The position numbers and the translations under genes are program-made. 64,000 nucleotides of DNA from Rhodobacteraceae bacterium Alg238-R152 (GTDB lineage Bacteria > Pseudomonadota > Alphaproteobacteria > Rhodobacterales > Rhodobacteraceae). The stretch spans positions 1 through 64,000 of the forward strand of contig UNRJ01000004.1 of NCBI GenBank assembly GCA_900537125.1, read 5' to 3'. Below are positions 19,449-28,375 of the stretch, piece by piece; position 1 is the stretch's first letter, and each line of letters begins with the position of its first letter. Below the pieces are notes generated by a model. The model was given only the letters and a program-made list of their open reading frames with translations, did not search any database and was not told where the DNA came from.

Positions 19449-19852
19449 CTGTGATTGTAACGGACAGTGGCTTCACCGCCGACACCTGGACTCTGGGCTT
19501 TGTGCCTCTGGACGAAGCGGCCAACGACGTCGCCGCCCTTGATGTGCCTTCCACCGCCGATCCTGTGGAGGTCATCGCGCAGTTGGCAGGTGTGGAAATG
19601 GTCCGCGTTGACTTCCCCGGCTTTGCAGATGGCCGTGGCTTCACAATTGCGCGCCAATTGCGCTTGGCCGGCTTCAAAGGTCGCTTGCGCGCCAAAGGGC
19701 ATGTAATCTCCGACCAATACGCCATGGCCCGCCGCTGTGGTTTTGACGAAGTGGAGATTTCTGAAGAGCTCGCCACGCGCCAACCAGAAGGGGAATGGAA
19801 GTTCCGCTCCGACTGGCAAGCCAACAACTACCAAGCGCGCATACGCGGCTGA
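19445..19852 (+). CDS. DUF934 protein of the sulfate assimilation operon
   Basis: 135-residue cytoplasmic protein of the DUF934 family, regularly found beside cysH/cysI in proteobacteria. Conserved points visible are the DFPGFADGRGFTIARQLR segment (about 58-75) and the GDVISDQY-like GHVISDQYAMARRCGFD region (about 86-102). It overlaps cysH by 4 nt (ATGA). It has no recognised enzymatic motif; a helper role in sulfite reduction is inferred from its constant neighbours. Confidence 0.88.
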   Translation: MTVIVTDSGFTADTWTLGFVPLDEAANDVAALDVPSTADPVEVIAQLAGVEMVRVDFPGFADGRGFTIARQLRLAGFKGRLRAKGHVISDQYAMARRCGFDEVEISEELATRQPEGEWKFRSDWQANNYQARIRG

Positions 19853-19865
19853 CACATAGCGAAAA

Positions 19866-19903
19866 AGCGATGCGAGCTTGCGTTATGTCAAAGCCGCATC
19901 GCT
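19866..19903 (+). repeat. Inverted repeat ending the cys operon
   Basis: AGCGATGCG (19866-19874) and CGCATCGCT (19895-19903) are perfect 9-bp arms around a 20-nt loop. There is no T-run after it, so it may be a weak or Rho-assisted terminator or an mRNA-stabilising structure. It separates cys mRNA from the ferredoxin reductase gene. Confidence 0.45.
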
Positions 19904-19969
19904 GCTATCCCTTCAAAACCTCACCAGAGATGTTACATGAGGAGCGGGCAGTCCCGCCCAGTATTTGAT

Positions 19970-20818
19970 ATGACCGAGCAAAAACCTGTGACCGAATCCA
20001 CCGCCAAGAAAGTGCCCACCTTGCCTGACGCGCAAACCGTCACCGAGGTGAAGCACTACACCGACCGTTTGTTTTCCTTCAAATGCACCCGCCCCGCCTC
20101 GTTGCGGTTTCGCTCCGGTGAGTTTGTGATGATTGGCCTGATGGGGGATGTGAACCCCAAGACTGGCAAACAAAAGCCGCTCTTGCGCGCTTATTCTATT
20201 GCCTCGCCAAGCTGGGACGAAGAGATGGAGTTTTATTCCATCAAGGTTCAAGACGGTCCACTGACCTCCAAATTGCAGCACATCCAGCCGGGGGATGAGG
20301 TGATCCTGCGTCCAAAGCCGGTTGGTACGCTGGTGCATGACGCCCTGATCCCTGGCAAACGCATCTGGTTTTTTGCCACTGGCACAGGCTTTGCCCCATT
20401 TGCCTCCCTGCTGCGTGAGCCACAAACCTATCAGGACTATGATGAAGTCATCATCACCCACACCTGCCGTGAAGCAGGCGAGCTGACCTATGGGCGTGAT
20501 CTGATCGAAGCGCTCAAAGAGGACGAACTTCTTAACGAAGTGATCGGCGAAGGCTTCTGGAAGAAGATCAAATACTACCCGACCACCACCCGTGAAGAGA
20601 GCGCCAAAATGGGGCGCATCACGGATCTGATTCGATCTGGTGAAGCGTACGCTGATCTGGATGTTGAGCCGCTCAACCCGGAAAGCGACCGCGCGATGAT
20701 CTGTGGCAACATGGCTTTCAATCTGGAGCTCAAAGACATGCTCGAAGAGGCGGGTCTTGAAGAAGGTGCCAACTCAAAGCCTGCGCAATATGTGGTGGAG
20801 AAAGCCTTTTTGGACTAA
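19970..20818 (+). CDS. fpr: Ferredoxin--NADP(+) reductase
   Basis: 282 residues from ATG 19970. FAD-binding domain with the RAYSIASPS motif (about 73-81) and NAD(P)-binding domain with GTGFAPFASLLREP (about 137-150) and the CGNMAFNLELKDML segment near the C-terminus; the short -FLD end is of the bacterial subclass II type. It moves electrons between NADPH and ferredoxin or flavodoxin, which suits a supply role for the upstream sulfite reductase. An in-frame ATG at 19937 would add 11 non-conserved residues. Just upstream of 19970 there is a GAGGAG followed by a GCGGG/CCCGC hairpin rather than a normally spaced ribosome binding site. Confidence 0.88.
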   Translation: MTEQKPVTESTAKKVPTLPDAQTVTEVKHYTDRLFSFKCTRPASLRFRSGEFVMIGLMGDVNPKTGKQKPLLRAYSIASPSWDEEMEFYSIKVQDGPLTSKLQHIQPGDEVILRPKPVGTLVHDALIPGKRIWFFATGTGFAPFASLLREPQTYQDYDEVIITHTCREAGELTYGRDLIEALKEDELLNEVIGEGFWKKIKYYPTTTREESAKMGRITDLIRSGEAYADLDVEPLNPESDRAMICGNMAFNLELKDMLEEAGLEEGANSKPAQYVVEKAFLD

Positions 20819-20841
20819 CTTCCCAACTTCACTCCCAAAAG

Positions 20842-20872
20842 AAAACGCCCCGACTATTGGTCGGGGCGTTTT
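20842..20872. terminator. Bidirectional intrinsic terminator
   Basis: AAAACGCCCCGAC (20842-20854) pairs perfectly with GTCGGGGCGTTTT (20860-20872) around a 5-nt loop, giving an A-tract/T-tract terminator in both directions. It serves fpr (plus) and the Ala-rich protein gene (minus). Confidence 0.9.
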
Positions 20873-20894
20873 GCGTTTCCGTAGTTGAAACAGC

Positions 20895-21566
20895 TTACAT
20901 TCCAAGCGCTTGCTTTGCCGCATCCAATGCCTGCGTCAGCATTTCTGGATTGTTGGTGGCGCTTTCGATGGCTGTTTTAAGCGTGGTTTTCTCAATCACG
21001 CCCAGGGAAGAGCCGTCGATCACTTCGCTCACTTTTGCCAGATCAAAACCATTAGCTGTAAACACGCTGGCCAAGTCTGCCATGCTTGCGGTCACAGCCT
21101 CCGTGGCTTGTTCAGCGGTTTCAGTCACCGCCTCAGTCGCATCAGAAGCAGCTTCGGAAGCAGCTTCGGAAGCGGCATCTGTGGCGGCGTCGGTCGCCGC
21201 GGCAGCTGAATCAGCCGCCGCGTTTACTGCTTCTTCCGCAGCTTCAGTGGCCGCTGCGGCGGTATCTGCAGCCGCGTCTGTCGCAGCTTCCACAGCCTCG
21301 GTTACAGCAGTTTCAGCTTCGTCAGCAACAGCTTCAACGGCCTCTTCCGCGGCCTCCTGAACGGCTTCTGCCACCGCTGCCGCACTGTCGGTTGCCTCTT
21401 CGACGGCTTCTTCGACGGCCTGCTGCGCCTCTTCAACCGCCTCAACCACCGGAGATGTTTCAACAACCGGTGCTTCGGTCACAGCGTCTTTGCCGCCCTG
21501 CCCCAATACAAAATAGGCCACCACCGCAATCGCGCCCGCAATCACTACAAAAATCAGATTCTTCAT
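20895..21566 (-). CDS. Membrane-anchored Ala/Glu-rich helical repeat protein
   Basis: 223 residues. Residues 3-20 form one hydrophobic segment (uncleaved anchor or signal), then about 30-160 is low-complexity Ala/Glu/Thr/Asp in quasi-repeats such as [12 protein letters not shown] and the tandem EAAS units at about 133-142, predicted as a long amphipathic helix, probably periplasmic. The last 60 residues (about 162-223) are normal-complexity and look like a small helical domain ([16 protein letters not shown] onwards). The ATG at 21566 has a GGAGAA site; a start at 21593 would add 9 residues before the anchor. Function unknown; it resembles LEA-like or envelope-spacer proteins only in composition. 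It should not be named from low-complexity matches. Confidence 0.75.
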   Translation of the reverse strand: MKNLIFVVIAGAIAVVAYFVLGQGGKDAVTEAPVVETSPVVEAVEEAQQAVEEAVEEATDSAAAVAEAVQEAAEEAVEAVADEAETAVTEAVEAATDAAADTAAAATEAAEEAVNAAADSAAAATDAATDAASEAASEAASDATEAVTETAEQATEAVTASMADLASVFTANGFDLAKVSEVIDGSSLGVIEKTTLKTAIESATNNPEMLTQALDAAKQALGM

Positions 21567-21761
21567 GGAATTCTCCAACTCAAACTCTCCCACCCGACCT
21601 GTTCGGGCCCTTCACTGGCACTCTTTCCTATGCCCACTGGCTGCTCTCAAGGGGGAAACCTATCAGATTCACATCACGGGCATGGATTCGGCGGTTGTAT
21701 CACGTGCAAAGGCCGAATAAATTGGCCATCTAAAGGCATTCACCATCGAAGGAAGAAAACC

Positions 21762-22307
21762 ATAGCCCGCAGACCTCATAACGCACCGCCTCAGCGTGAC
21801 ACCGGACCCCGCGTCAACGGACGCATCCGCTCTACCGAAATCCGCTTGATTGGCGCGGACGGCGAAAACGTCGGTGTCGTGACCCCGGCACGGGCCATGG
21901 TAATGGCTGACGAGGCTGGTTTGGATCTTGTTGAGATTTCTCCAAATGCAAACCCACCTGTGTGTAAGATCATGGATTTCGGCAAGTTCAAATATGAACA
22001 GCAGAAACGTGAATCCGAAGCGCGCAAAAAGCAAAAGACCATCGAGATCAAAGAGGTCAAGTTCCGCCCCAACACGGATACGCATGACTACGAAGTCAAA
22101 ATGCGCAACGTGTACAAGTTCCTGGAGAATGGCGACAAAGTCAAAGTAACGCTGCGCTTCCGTGGACGCGAAATGGCGCACCAAAACTTGGGTCGCGAGT
22201 TACTGGAACGCGTGGCAGCGGACACTAAAGAGATGGGCAAGGTCGAAAACATGCCCAAAATGGAAGGCCGCCAGATGATCATGCTGATCGGCCCTCTGCC
22301 CAAGTAA
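21762..22307 (+). CDS. infC: Translation initiation factor IF-3, apparent ATA start
   Basis: 181 residues. Binds the 30S subunit and checks the start codon. The N-domain ([15 protein letters not shown], then VVTPARAM), linker ([18 protein letters not shown]) and C-domain ([29 protein letters not shown]) are all intact. The conserved protein begins [12 protein letters not shown], and the codon before it is ATA at 21762, with AAGGA 8 nt upstream. No ATG, GTG or TTG lies at this point. The upstream in-frame ATG at 21630 would add 44 non-conserved residues. Non-canonical starts are known in infC (AUU in E. coli), where IF-3 represses its own translation, so the same feedback is likely here. A terminator follows. 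Confidence 0.88.
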   Translation: MARRPHNAPPQRDTGPRVNGRIRSTEIRLIGADGENVGVVTPARAMVMADEAGLDLVEISPNANPPVCKIMDFGKFKYEQQKRESEARKKQKTIEIKEVKFRPNTDTHDYEVKMRNVYKFLENGDKVKVTLRFRGREMAHQNLGRELLERVAADTKEMGKVENMPKMEGRQMIMLIGPLPK

Positions 22308-22333
22308 CTCTGGGCAGACTATAGAATTCTAGG

Positions 22334-22360
22334 AAACCCCGCCATTGTGCGGGGTTTTTT
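22334..22360 (+). terminator. Intrinsic terminator of infC
   Basis: AAACCCCGC (22334-22342) and GCGGGGTTT (22349-22357) with a 6-nt loop, followed by a run of six T residues. Confidence 0.92.
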
Positions 22361-22385
22361 CTTGCAGGCATACCGCAAGCAACAA

Positions 22386-22415
22386 AAAGGCCCCAATCTC
22401 AGGATCGGGGCCTTT
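22386..22415 (-). terminator. Intrinsic terminator of the cox operon
   Basis: AAAGGCCCC (22386-22394) pairs with GGGGCCTTT (22407-22415) around a 12-nt loop; on the minus strand the stem is followed by TTTTTG. It lies about 20 nt after the coxM stop codon. Confidence 0.85.
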
Positions 22416-22434
22416 CTAATTACGCCTTGATCAC

Positions 22435-23223
22435 TTAGCCGGCAGCGGTCACCGCGCGGCGAGTCAAAACCCCTACCAAGTGAGCTCGGTAAGCGGCTGT
22501 GCCGTGCAGATCAGAGATCATGCCATCTGCGCCCGGCGCCATATCGGCAATGGCGTCAGCGGAGAAGTTGCCGGATAGCGCGGTCTCTGCTTCCGTCCAG
22601 CGGAACACGCCCTCTTCAGACGCACCAGTTACTGCCACACGAACCCCGTCCGCATATTTGGCCACAAACACCCCAACCAAGGCAAACCGAGACGCCGGCT
22701 GCTCAAACTTCTGATAGTTTGATGCCTCGGGCACGGGGAAGCGCACCTCTGTGAGGATCTCACCTTCGTCCAAAGCGGTTGTGAACATGCCTTGGAAATA
22801 GTCATCCGCCGCAATCTCACGTGCATTGGTGACAAAGGTGGCACCTGATGCCAAGGCACCAGCAGGGTAACACGCAGACGGGTCATTGTTGGCCAAAGAG
22901 CCACCAATGGTCCCACGTGCCCGAACTGCCGGATCACCGATGCCCGCAGCCAGTCCCGCAAGCCCCGGATAAACTCCCGCCCCTGCAGCCACAGCCGCAT
23001 GAGTGGTTGCCCCACCAATACACAGCGCGCCGTCGTCGCCGGTGCAAATCCCCTGCATCTCGGCAATACCGTTAAGACTCACCAACTTTGAGGGGCTGGC
23101 AAGACGCTGCTTCATGGTTGGGAGCAGTGTTTGCCCCCCACCCAGTGCTTGTGCATCCTCAGAGCCCAACGCGGACACTGCATCCGCGATCGTGGAGGGT
23201 TTTTCGAAGTCGAAATTATACAT
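22435..23223 (-). CDS. coxM: CODH/xanthine dehydrogenase-type FAD subunit (CoxM-like)
   Basis: 262 residues, the medium FAD-binding subunit of the molybdenum hydroxylase encoded by this operon; it passes electrons from the 2Fe-2S subunit to the acceptor. The two FAD signatures are GGGQTLLP (28-35) and TIGGSLANNDP (105-115). It is shorter than some CoxM proteins because the C-terminal CO_deh_flav_C region is compact. It is the last gene of the operon, 14 nt after coxL, with a terminator immediately downstream. The S-L-M gene order is that of form II enzymes. Confidence 0.9.
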   Translation of the reverse strand: MYNFDFEKPSTIADAVSALGSEDAQALGGGQTLLPTMKQRLASPSKLVSLNGIAEMQGICTGDDGALCIGGATTHAAVAAGAGVYPGLAGLAAGIGDPAVRARGTIGGSLANNDPSACYPAGALASGATFVTNAREIAADDYFQGMFTTALDEGEILTEVRFPVPEASNYQKFEQPASRFALVGVFVAKYADGVRVAVTGASEEGVFRWTEAETALSGNFSADAIADMAPGADGMISDLHGTAAYRAHLVGVLTRRAVTAAG

Positions 23224-23237
23224 GATATTTCCTCCGC

Positions 23238-25601
23238 TTATCCGTTCATCGCCTGCCAGACGCGCGACGGCGACACAGGCATATCGATATGGTGAATGTC
23301 ATGCCCACCGGAGCGCAACGCGTCAACAACCGCGTTGATCACCGCTGGTGGTGACCCAATGGCCCCAGCCTCGCCACAGCCCTTCACACCCAATGGATTA
23401 TGCGTGCAAGGCGTCTGACTGGAGTGGTCCACTCCGTAGAAAGGCACATCGCTGGCACGGGGCATAGCATAGTCCATGTAGGACGCACTCAGCAGCTGAC
23501 CGTTTTCGTCATAAGCCGCGTTTTCAAGCAATGCTTGACCAATGCCTTGACCAATTCCGCCATGCACCTGACCGTCGACAATCATTGGATTGATGATGTT
23601 GCCAAAGTCATCCGCCGCATTAAACGCTTCTATGGTGACCTTACCGGTGTCCGGGTCCACTTCCACTTCACAGGCATAGGCACCTGAGGGATAGGTGAAG
23701 TTGGCCGGATCATAAAAGGCGGTTTCTTCCAAGCCCGGTTCAATGTCCTCAAGTGGATAGTTGTGCGGAACATAGGCGGCCAGCGTCACATCCCCCCAAG
23801 CAACCGATTTGTCAGTGCCCGCCACAGAAAACGCACCATCCTTGAGTTCGATGTCGGCGTCAGCCGCCTCCATCAGGTGAGCCGCAATCTTTTTGGCTTT
23901 GGCGATAATCTTCTCAGTAGCTCGCACCATGGCAGAGCCGCCTACGGCAATGGAGCGGGATCCATAAGTCCCCATGCCCATTGGCGTATTCGCCGTGTCA
24001 CCATGCACAATTTCAACCATACTTTCGTCAATGCCAATCATCTCGGCTATGACTTGCGGGAAGGACGTCTCGTGCCCCTGTCCATGGCTGTGCGAACCGG
24101 TCATCACCACGAGGCCACCGGTTGCATTGACGCGCACCGTTGCACTTTCATACAAACCAGCACGCGCGCCCAACTGCCCGACAAGATTAGACGGGGCAAT
24201 ACCACAAGCCTCAATATAGCAATTCACGCCAAAACCACGCAGTTTGCCTTTTGCTTCGCTGGCCTTACGGCGCGCCTCAAAGCCAGACAGATCCGCCATC
24301 TTTTCCAGCACATCCATGGTACCGTGATAATCACCGGTGTCATACTCCACCGCCACTGGCGTGGCATAAGGGAACTCAGTGATGAAGTTCTGGCGGCGCA
24401 GGGCAATTGGATCAACACCCAGCTCACGTGCCGCTTTGTCCACCACACGCTCAAGTTGGAAGGTGGCTTCCGGGCGCCCGGCACCGCGGTAGGCATCCAC
24501 CGGTACTGTGTTGGTGAAGACCGCTTTGACGTTTACGTAGATCAACGGTGTTTTGTAATTCCCAGCCATGAGCGTGCCATGCAGCCAGGTTGGAACCGAG
24601 GGCGCAAAAGTTGATAGATACGCACCCATATTTGCATGGGTGTCAGTGCGCACCGCTGTGAAGTTGTTCTCGGCATCCAGCGCCAGTTCAATTTTGGTCA
24701 CATGGTCCCGACCATGAGCATCCGAAATAAACGCCTCAGACCGCGTGGAAGTCCACTTGACGGCGCGGTTCAGAGCCTTTGCTGCAAAGGTACAGAAGGC
24801 TTCTTCCGCATAATGGAAGATTTTTGTACCGAAACCGCCACCAACGTCCGGTGCAACAACGCGCAGTTTGTGCTCTGGAATGCCCAGAACAAACGCGCCC
24901 ATCAACAGGCGGATAACATGGGGGTTCTGACTGGTTGTGTAAAGCGTGCTGTCACCCGTTGCGCGATTGAAATCGCCGATGGCCACGCGTGGCTCCATTG
25001 GGTTGGCCACCAAACGGTTGTTGCGCAACTCCAGCGTGGTCACATGTGCTGCTGCTTCAAACGCAGCATCCACAGCAGGTTTGTTTTCCTCAACAAAGCC
25101 CCAGTCGTAACACAGGTTGCTGGTCAGATCGTCGTGCACCTTTGTGGCGCCATCCGCCAAGGCCGCTTTCATATCCACCACAGCAGGCAACTCTTCGAGA
25201 TCGACGTCAATGGCTTCAGCCGCATCGCGCGCCTGCTCCAGCGTCTCAGCCACAACAGCCGCTATCTGATCCCCCACATAGCGCACTTTGCCTTGCGCCA
25301 GCACCGGGTGGGCAGGCTCTTGCATCGGCTCGCCATGACGGTCTGTCACCTGCCAGCCACAGGGAATGCCCCCCACGCCCTCAAAATCGGTGCCGGTGAA
25401 TATCTTAATCACGCCCGGCATCGCCAACGCAGCATCCAGATTGATGCCATTGATTTTCGCATGGGCCAAATCTGATCGCAGGAAATGAACGTAAGCTTGG
25501 CCGTTTACTTGAATATCGTCTGTGTAGTTGCCGGTTCCACTTAGAAACCGGACATCTTCGCGCCGCTTGGGGCTGGCGCCAATGCCATTGTCCTTAGGCA
25601 T
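23238..25601 (-). CDS. coxL: Form II CODH-like molybdenum hydroxylase large subunit
   Basis: 787 residues, binds Mo-molybdopterin cytosine dinucleotide. The active-site loop reads AYRGAGR (370-376), the form II (putative CODH, BMS) signature; true CO-oxidising form I enzymes have AYxCSFR with the Mo-Cu cysteine. The GGGFGTK cofactor loop (254-260) and the catalytic Glu near 744 ([12 protein letters not shown]) are present. The ATG at 25601 has an AGGGAGG site; the frame to 25640 lacks one. CO is therefore not a safe substrate prediction; an aldehyde, a heterocycle or another hydroxylation substrate is possible. It requires coxS and coxM as partners. Confidence 0.9.
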   Translation of the reverse strand: MPKDNGIGASPKRREDVRFLSGTGNYTDDIQVNGQAYVHFLRSDLAHAKINGINLDAALAMPGVIKIFTGTDFEGVGGIPCGWQVTDRHGEPMQEPAHPVLAQGKVRYVGDQIAAVVAETLEQARDAAEAIDVDLEELPAVVDMKAALADGATKVHDDLTSNLCYDWGFVEENKPAVDAAFEAAAHVTTLELRNNRLVANPMEPRVAIGDFNRATGDSTLYTTSQNPHVIRLLMGAFVLGIPEHKLRVVAPDVGGGFGTKIFHYAEEAFCTFAAKALNRAVKWTSTRSEAFISDAHGRDHVTKIELALDAENNFTAVRTDTHANMGAYLSTFAPSVPTWLHGTLMAGNYKTPLIYVNVKAVFTNTVPVDAYRGAGRPEATFQLERVVDKAARELGVDPIALRRQNFITEFPYATPVAVEYDTGDYHGTMDVLEKMADLSGFEARRKASEAKGKLRGFGVNCYIEACGIAPSNLVGQLGARAGLYESATVRVNATGGLVVMTGSHSHGQGHETSFPQVIAEMIGIDESMVEIVHGDTANTPMGMGTYGSRSIAVGGSAMVRATEKIIAKAKKIAAHLMEAADADIELKDGAFSVAGTDKSVAWGDVTLAAYVPHNYPLEDIEPGLEETAFYDPANFTYPSGAYACEVEVDPDTGKVTIEAFNAADDFGNIINPMIVDGQVHGGIGQGIGQALLENAAYDENGQLLSASYMDYAMPRASDVPFYGVDHSSQTPCTHNPLGVKGCGEAGAIGSPPAVINAVVDALRSGGHDIHHIDMPVSPSRVWQAMNG

Positions 25602-25700
25602 GTTAATCCTCCCTAAAATCAGAGCGGGCCAAAGCCTCACGCGTCCGATTTGAAATCAAAATCGCACAAGTTCGCGCCTCCTCAAACGCGGGTCTGTGGA

Positions 25701-26186
25701 TCACTCGGCTGCAATGCTGCTCACATCTTGGCCACTGGCCGCCAAGATCGCTTTCACGATGTTGTGGTAGCCCGTGCAGCGGCAAATATTGCCCTCAAGA
25801 TGGTGGCGTACTTCGGCTTCGGTTGGTTGCGGATTGTTTTTCAAGAGATCCGCCGCAGACATGATCATGCCTGGGGTGCAGAAACCGCACTGAAGCCCGT
25901 GATGATCCTGAAACGCCTGTTGCAGCGCATTCAGTGTACCATCCGGAGCCGCCTGACCTTCAATGGTGTCGACTGAAGCTCCCTCGGCCTCCATCGCCAA
26001 CATGGTGCAGGCTTTAACGGCAACTCCATCCACATGTACCACACAGGCGCCACATTGGCTGGTGTCACATCCGACATGAGTGCCGGTCAGATCAAGGGTG
26101 TCTCGAAGAAATTGACTGAGCAAAGTGCGTCCTTCGGCATCGCCGGACATTTCTTTGCCATTCACGGTCATGGTGACCTGTGACAT
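25701..26186 (-). CDS. coxS: CODH/xanthine dehydrogenase-type [2Fe-2S] subunit (CoxS-like)
   Basis: 161 residues with two [2Fe-2S] sites: plant-type ferredoxin cysteines C40, C45, C48, C60 ([10 protein letters not shown]) and the helical-domain cysteines C100, C103, C135, C137 (QCGFC and CRCTG). It connects the molybdenum centre in CoxL with FAD in CoxM. First of the S-L-M structural genes; 99 nt separate it from coxL. Confidence 0.92.
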   Translation of the reverse strand: MSQVTMTVNGKEMSGDAEGRTLLSQFLRDTLDLTGTHVGCDTSQCGACVVHVDGVAVKACTMLAMEAEGASVDTIEGQAAPDGTLNALQQAFQDHHGLQCGFCTPGMIMSAADLLKNNPQPTEAEVRHHLEGNICRCTGYHNIVKAILAASGQDVSSIAAE

Positions 26187-26329
26187 TGGCTCCTCCCAAT
26201 TTAGCTATTGTCATTGAACAAGAGTAAAGCAGCCACCATGCAACTTGAGAAGCCGCTTTTTTTGACAATTCAAATGGGGGCCGTAGACATTGGTCGTAGC
26301 TGCACCTGCAGCACTCACCCACAAAAGGG

Positions 26330-27316
26330 TTAGATACCTTTTTCACGTGGCATCGGGCGGGTTGGAATTTCTTTAAGCAACCCCCCGACCCCCATCGCCG
26401 CAATATCATCGTGAGAGACGTCTAATCCACAGATTACACGTTCCAGCACCCAATCCGCGCCGTTTAACGCCGGAGAGCGCGCGCAACCTGGCAACCCTAT
26501 CACCGGCTTTTCGCCAATTTTCCCTAGAAACAATAGATTACCTGGATCGACCGGCATACCAAATCGCTCGACCTGCCCACCTGCAACGCGCAATGCTTGA
26601 GGTGCGACGTCCAAAGCATCCGATGTAGCGGAGGCCGTGAGCACAAATACCACGTCCCCCGGCGCGTCTTCGATGGCGTCTGACAAAGGCTCAATCTGAT
26701 GTGGCACCAAGACACGATTTGTCAGCGCCATCCCCATACGTTCCACGCGGCCAGCCATTGAACGTCGCCCTTTGTCCGACGGTGCCTCCCCAATTGTGGT
26801 CTCAATTAACGTGGCGGTCTCAAAATTGGGTTTTTGCAGGGCAACCGCACCTCCGGCAACGGCAACCACCGCATCCAGAGCTGCGGAGGTGACCGCGTAG
26901 GAAATGATTTTGATCGTCGCAATCATCCCGTCCGCGTCAACGCGATGGTAATCGGGCACCGTGGCAACCGTAATCATTGGCTCGATGGCATTGATTTGAT
27001 GCACGACTCCAGAGTTCACACGGACCAAACCACAACTTTCAACATAGAGGTTCACCCGCCCTGCGCCTGCGCTGGTGGCGCGAATTCCATCTACGTTGGA
27101 TAGAATGGCCGCTGCCAACCTGCCGGCAGCGGTATCCTCGTCAACATCCCCATCTTCCAGCTGTGCAACTGTCACGCTCCGAACGCCGGCCTCCGCAAGG
27201 GCACGCAAATGGCCAAACTGTAAGATTGTGCCTTTGGGGATTCGTGTCCCTGCAATAAGGGAGTGAGCCAAAACCGCGCCCAAAGCCGCGTCGATTGGTA
27301 CAGAACCAAACTTCAC
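26330..27316 (-). CDS. Molybdopterin-binding (MoaB/Mog-like domain) protein
   Basis: 328 residues. The C-terminal half (about 165-320) has the fold pattern of MoaB/Mog/CinA-type molybdopterin-binding domains (VFVLTASATSDALDVAPQAL, then KPVIGLPGCARSPALNGADW), and the N-terminal 150 residues resemble MoeA-like domains. It lies in the accessory part of the cox operon and overlaps the XdhC-like gene by 4 nt, so a role in making or delivering the molybdenum cofactor to CoxL is likely. A nucleotidyltransferase (MocA) domain, sometimes fused to this domain, is absent here. Confidence 0.78.
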   Translation of the reverse strand: MKFGSVPIDAALGAVLAHSLIAGTRIPKGTILQFGHLRALAEAGVRSVTVAQLEDGDVDEDTAAGRLAAAILSNVDGIRATSAGAGRVNLYVESCGLVRVNSGVVHQINAIEPMITVATVPDYHRVDADGMIATIKIISYAVTSAALDAVVAVAGGAVALQKPNFETATLIETTIGEAPSDKGRRSMAGRVERMGMALTNRVLVPHQIEPLSDAIEDAPGDVVFVLTASATSDALDVAPQALRVAGGQVERFGMPVDPGNLLFLGKIGEKPVIGLPGCARSPALNGADWVLERVICGLDVSHDDIAAMGVGGLLKEIPTRPMPREKGI

Positions 27317-28281
27317 GACCCTTTCCTCAGAACTGCCAGTATTTCACTCAGGATAGCCACTGCAATTTCTGATGGGTTTGCCGCCCCAATGTCCAACCCA
27401 ATAGGACCATGGATACGATCGATGTCGGCCTCCAAGAAACCGCTCTCTCTCAACCGCTCTACGCGCTTGGCATGTGTCCGCGTGCTGCCCAGCGCGCCGA
27501 TATAGAAGGCCTCTGACTTCAAAGCGATATGTAAGGCTGGATCGTCCAGTTTCGGATCATGCGTCAGCAATACCAACGCCGTGCGCGCATCCGAGCCAAT
27601 TTTTTGCATCGCCTCATCTGGCCAATCATCAAGAATGGCCTCACCCGGAAAGCGTGCCTCAGATCCAAAAGCAGCCCGAGGGTCAACTATCACCGGATCA
27701 AATCCAGCAATGCGCGCCATTGGCACCAAAGCCTGAGCAATATGCACGGCCCCCACAACCACAAGCCGCAGCGGCGGGTTGTGAATGGCGATAAACCGAC
27801 CGTCTTCGTCAACACCAGAGCGGTCCATGCGGAAGCGGTCGGCGAAGCCGTCATGCACCAGAGCCCCACCACCATTGTGGCCATCAACAACATAGGCCAC
27901 CGCTTGTCGGGCGGCGCGCGCCTGTACCAATTTGTGCAGCACGTCTTCGGCCATTATTGATCCAACAGGCTCGACCAAAACTTTGATGGTTCCACCACAA
28001 GCCAACCCAACAGCAAAAGCATCCCCATCACTGACCCCAAATTCTAGCTGGTTACCTTTGCCGTTCTCGATGGCCTCCATGGCTTCGACCATCACGGCGC
28101 CCTCGACACAGCCGCCCGACACGGACCCTTCGATTTGGCCATCTCCAGACACCACCATCTGTGCGCCCACGCGGCGTGGTGCCGAGCCCCATGTCTGTAT
28201 GACCGTGGCTAGGGCAGCTCCGCGCCCGGCGCGATACCACTCCAACGCCAACTCAGGCGCGCCTCTCAGTATTTGGCTCAT
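27313..28281 (-). CDS. XdhC/CoxI-family molybdenum cofactor maturation protein
   Basis: 322 residues. XdhC/CoxI proteins bind sulfurated molybdenum cofactor and insert it into CODH or xanthine dehydrogenase apoenzyme. The N-terminal domain carries SVSGGCVEGAVMVEA (about 53-67) and LACGGTI; the C-terminal domain is Rossmann-like (RLVVVGAVHIAQALVPMA, then a DPR after the second strand), with Val in place of the Gly of the usual GAGHV. This corresponds to CoxI or CoxF of cox clusters. It overlaps the next gene by 4 nt. Confidence 0.85.
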   Translation of the reverse strand: MSQILRGAPELALEWYRAGRGAALATVIQTWGSAPRRVGAQMVVSGDGQIEGSVSGGCVEGAVMVEAMEAIENGKGNQLEFGVSDGDAFAVGLACGGTIKVLVEPVGSIMAEDVLHKLVQARAARQAVAYVVDGHNGGGALVHDGFADRFRMDRSGVDEDGRFIAIHNPPLRLVVVGAVHIAQALVPMARIAGFDPVIVDPRAAFGSEARFPGEAILDDWPDEAMQKIGSDARTALVLLTHDPKLDDPALHIALKSEAFYIGALGSTRTHAKRVERLRESGFLEADIDRIHGPIGLDIGAANPSEIAVAILSEILAVLRKGS

Positions 28282-28375
28282 CTTGCTCTCCCTCGAAGCA
28301 AAAACATGGGCTTAGCGATCAGAAACAGCAAGGGCTGCTTTGAAAATGCCCGAACCAGGGGCCAACAAGGCATCC

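Noticed and set aside
23238-25601. CoxL as a genuine CO-oxidising form I enzyme
   Set aside because: The active-site loop is AYRGAGR, not AYxCSFR, so CO oxidation cannot be claimed.
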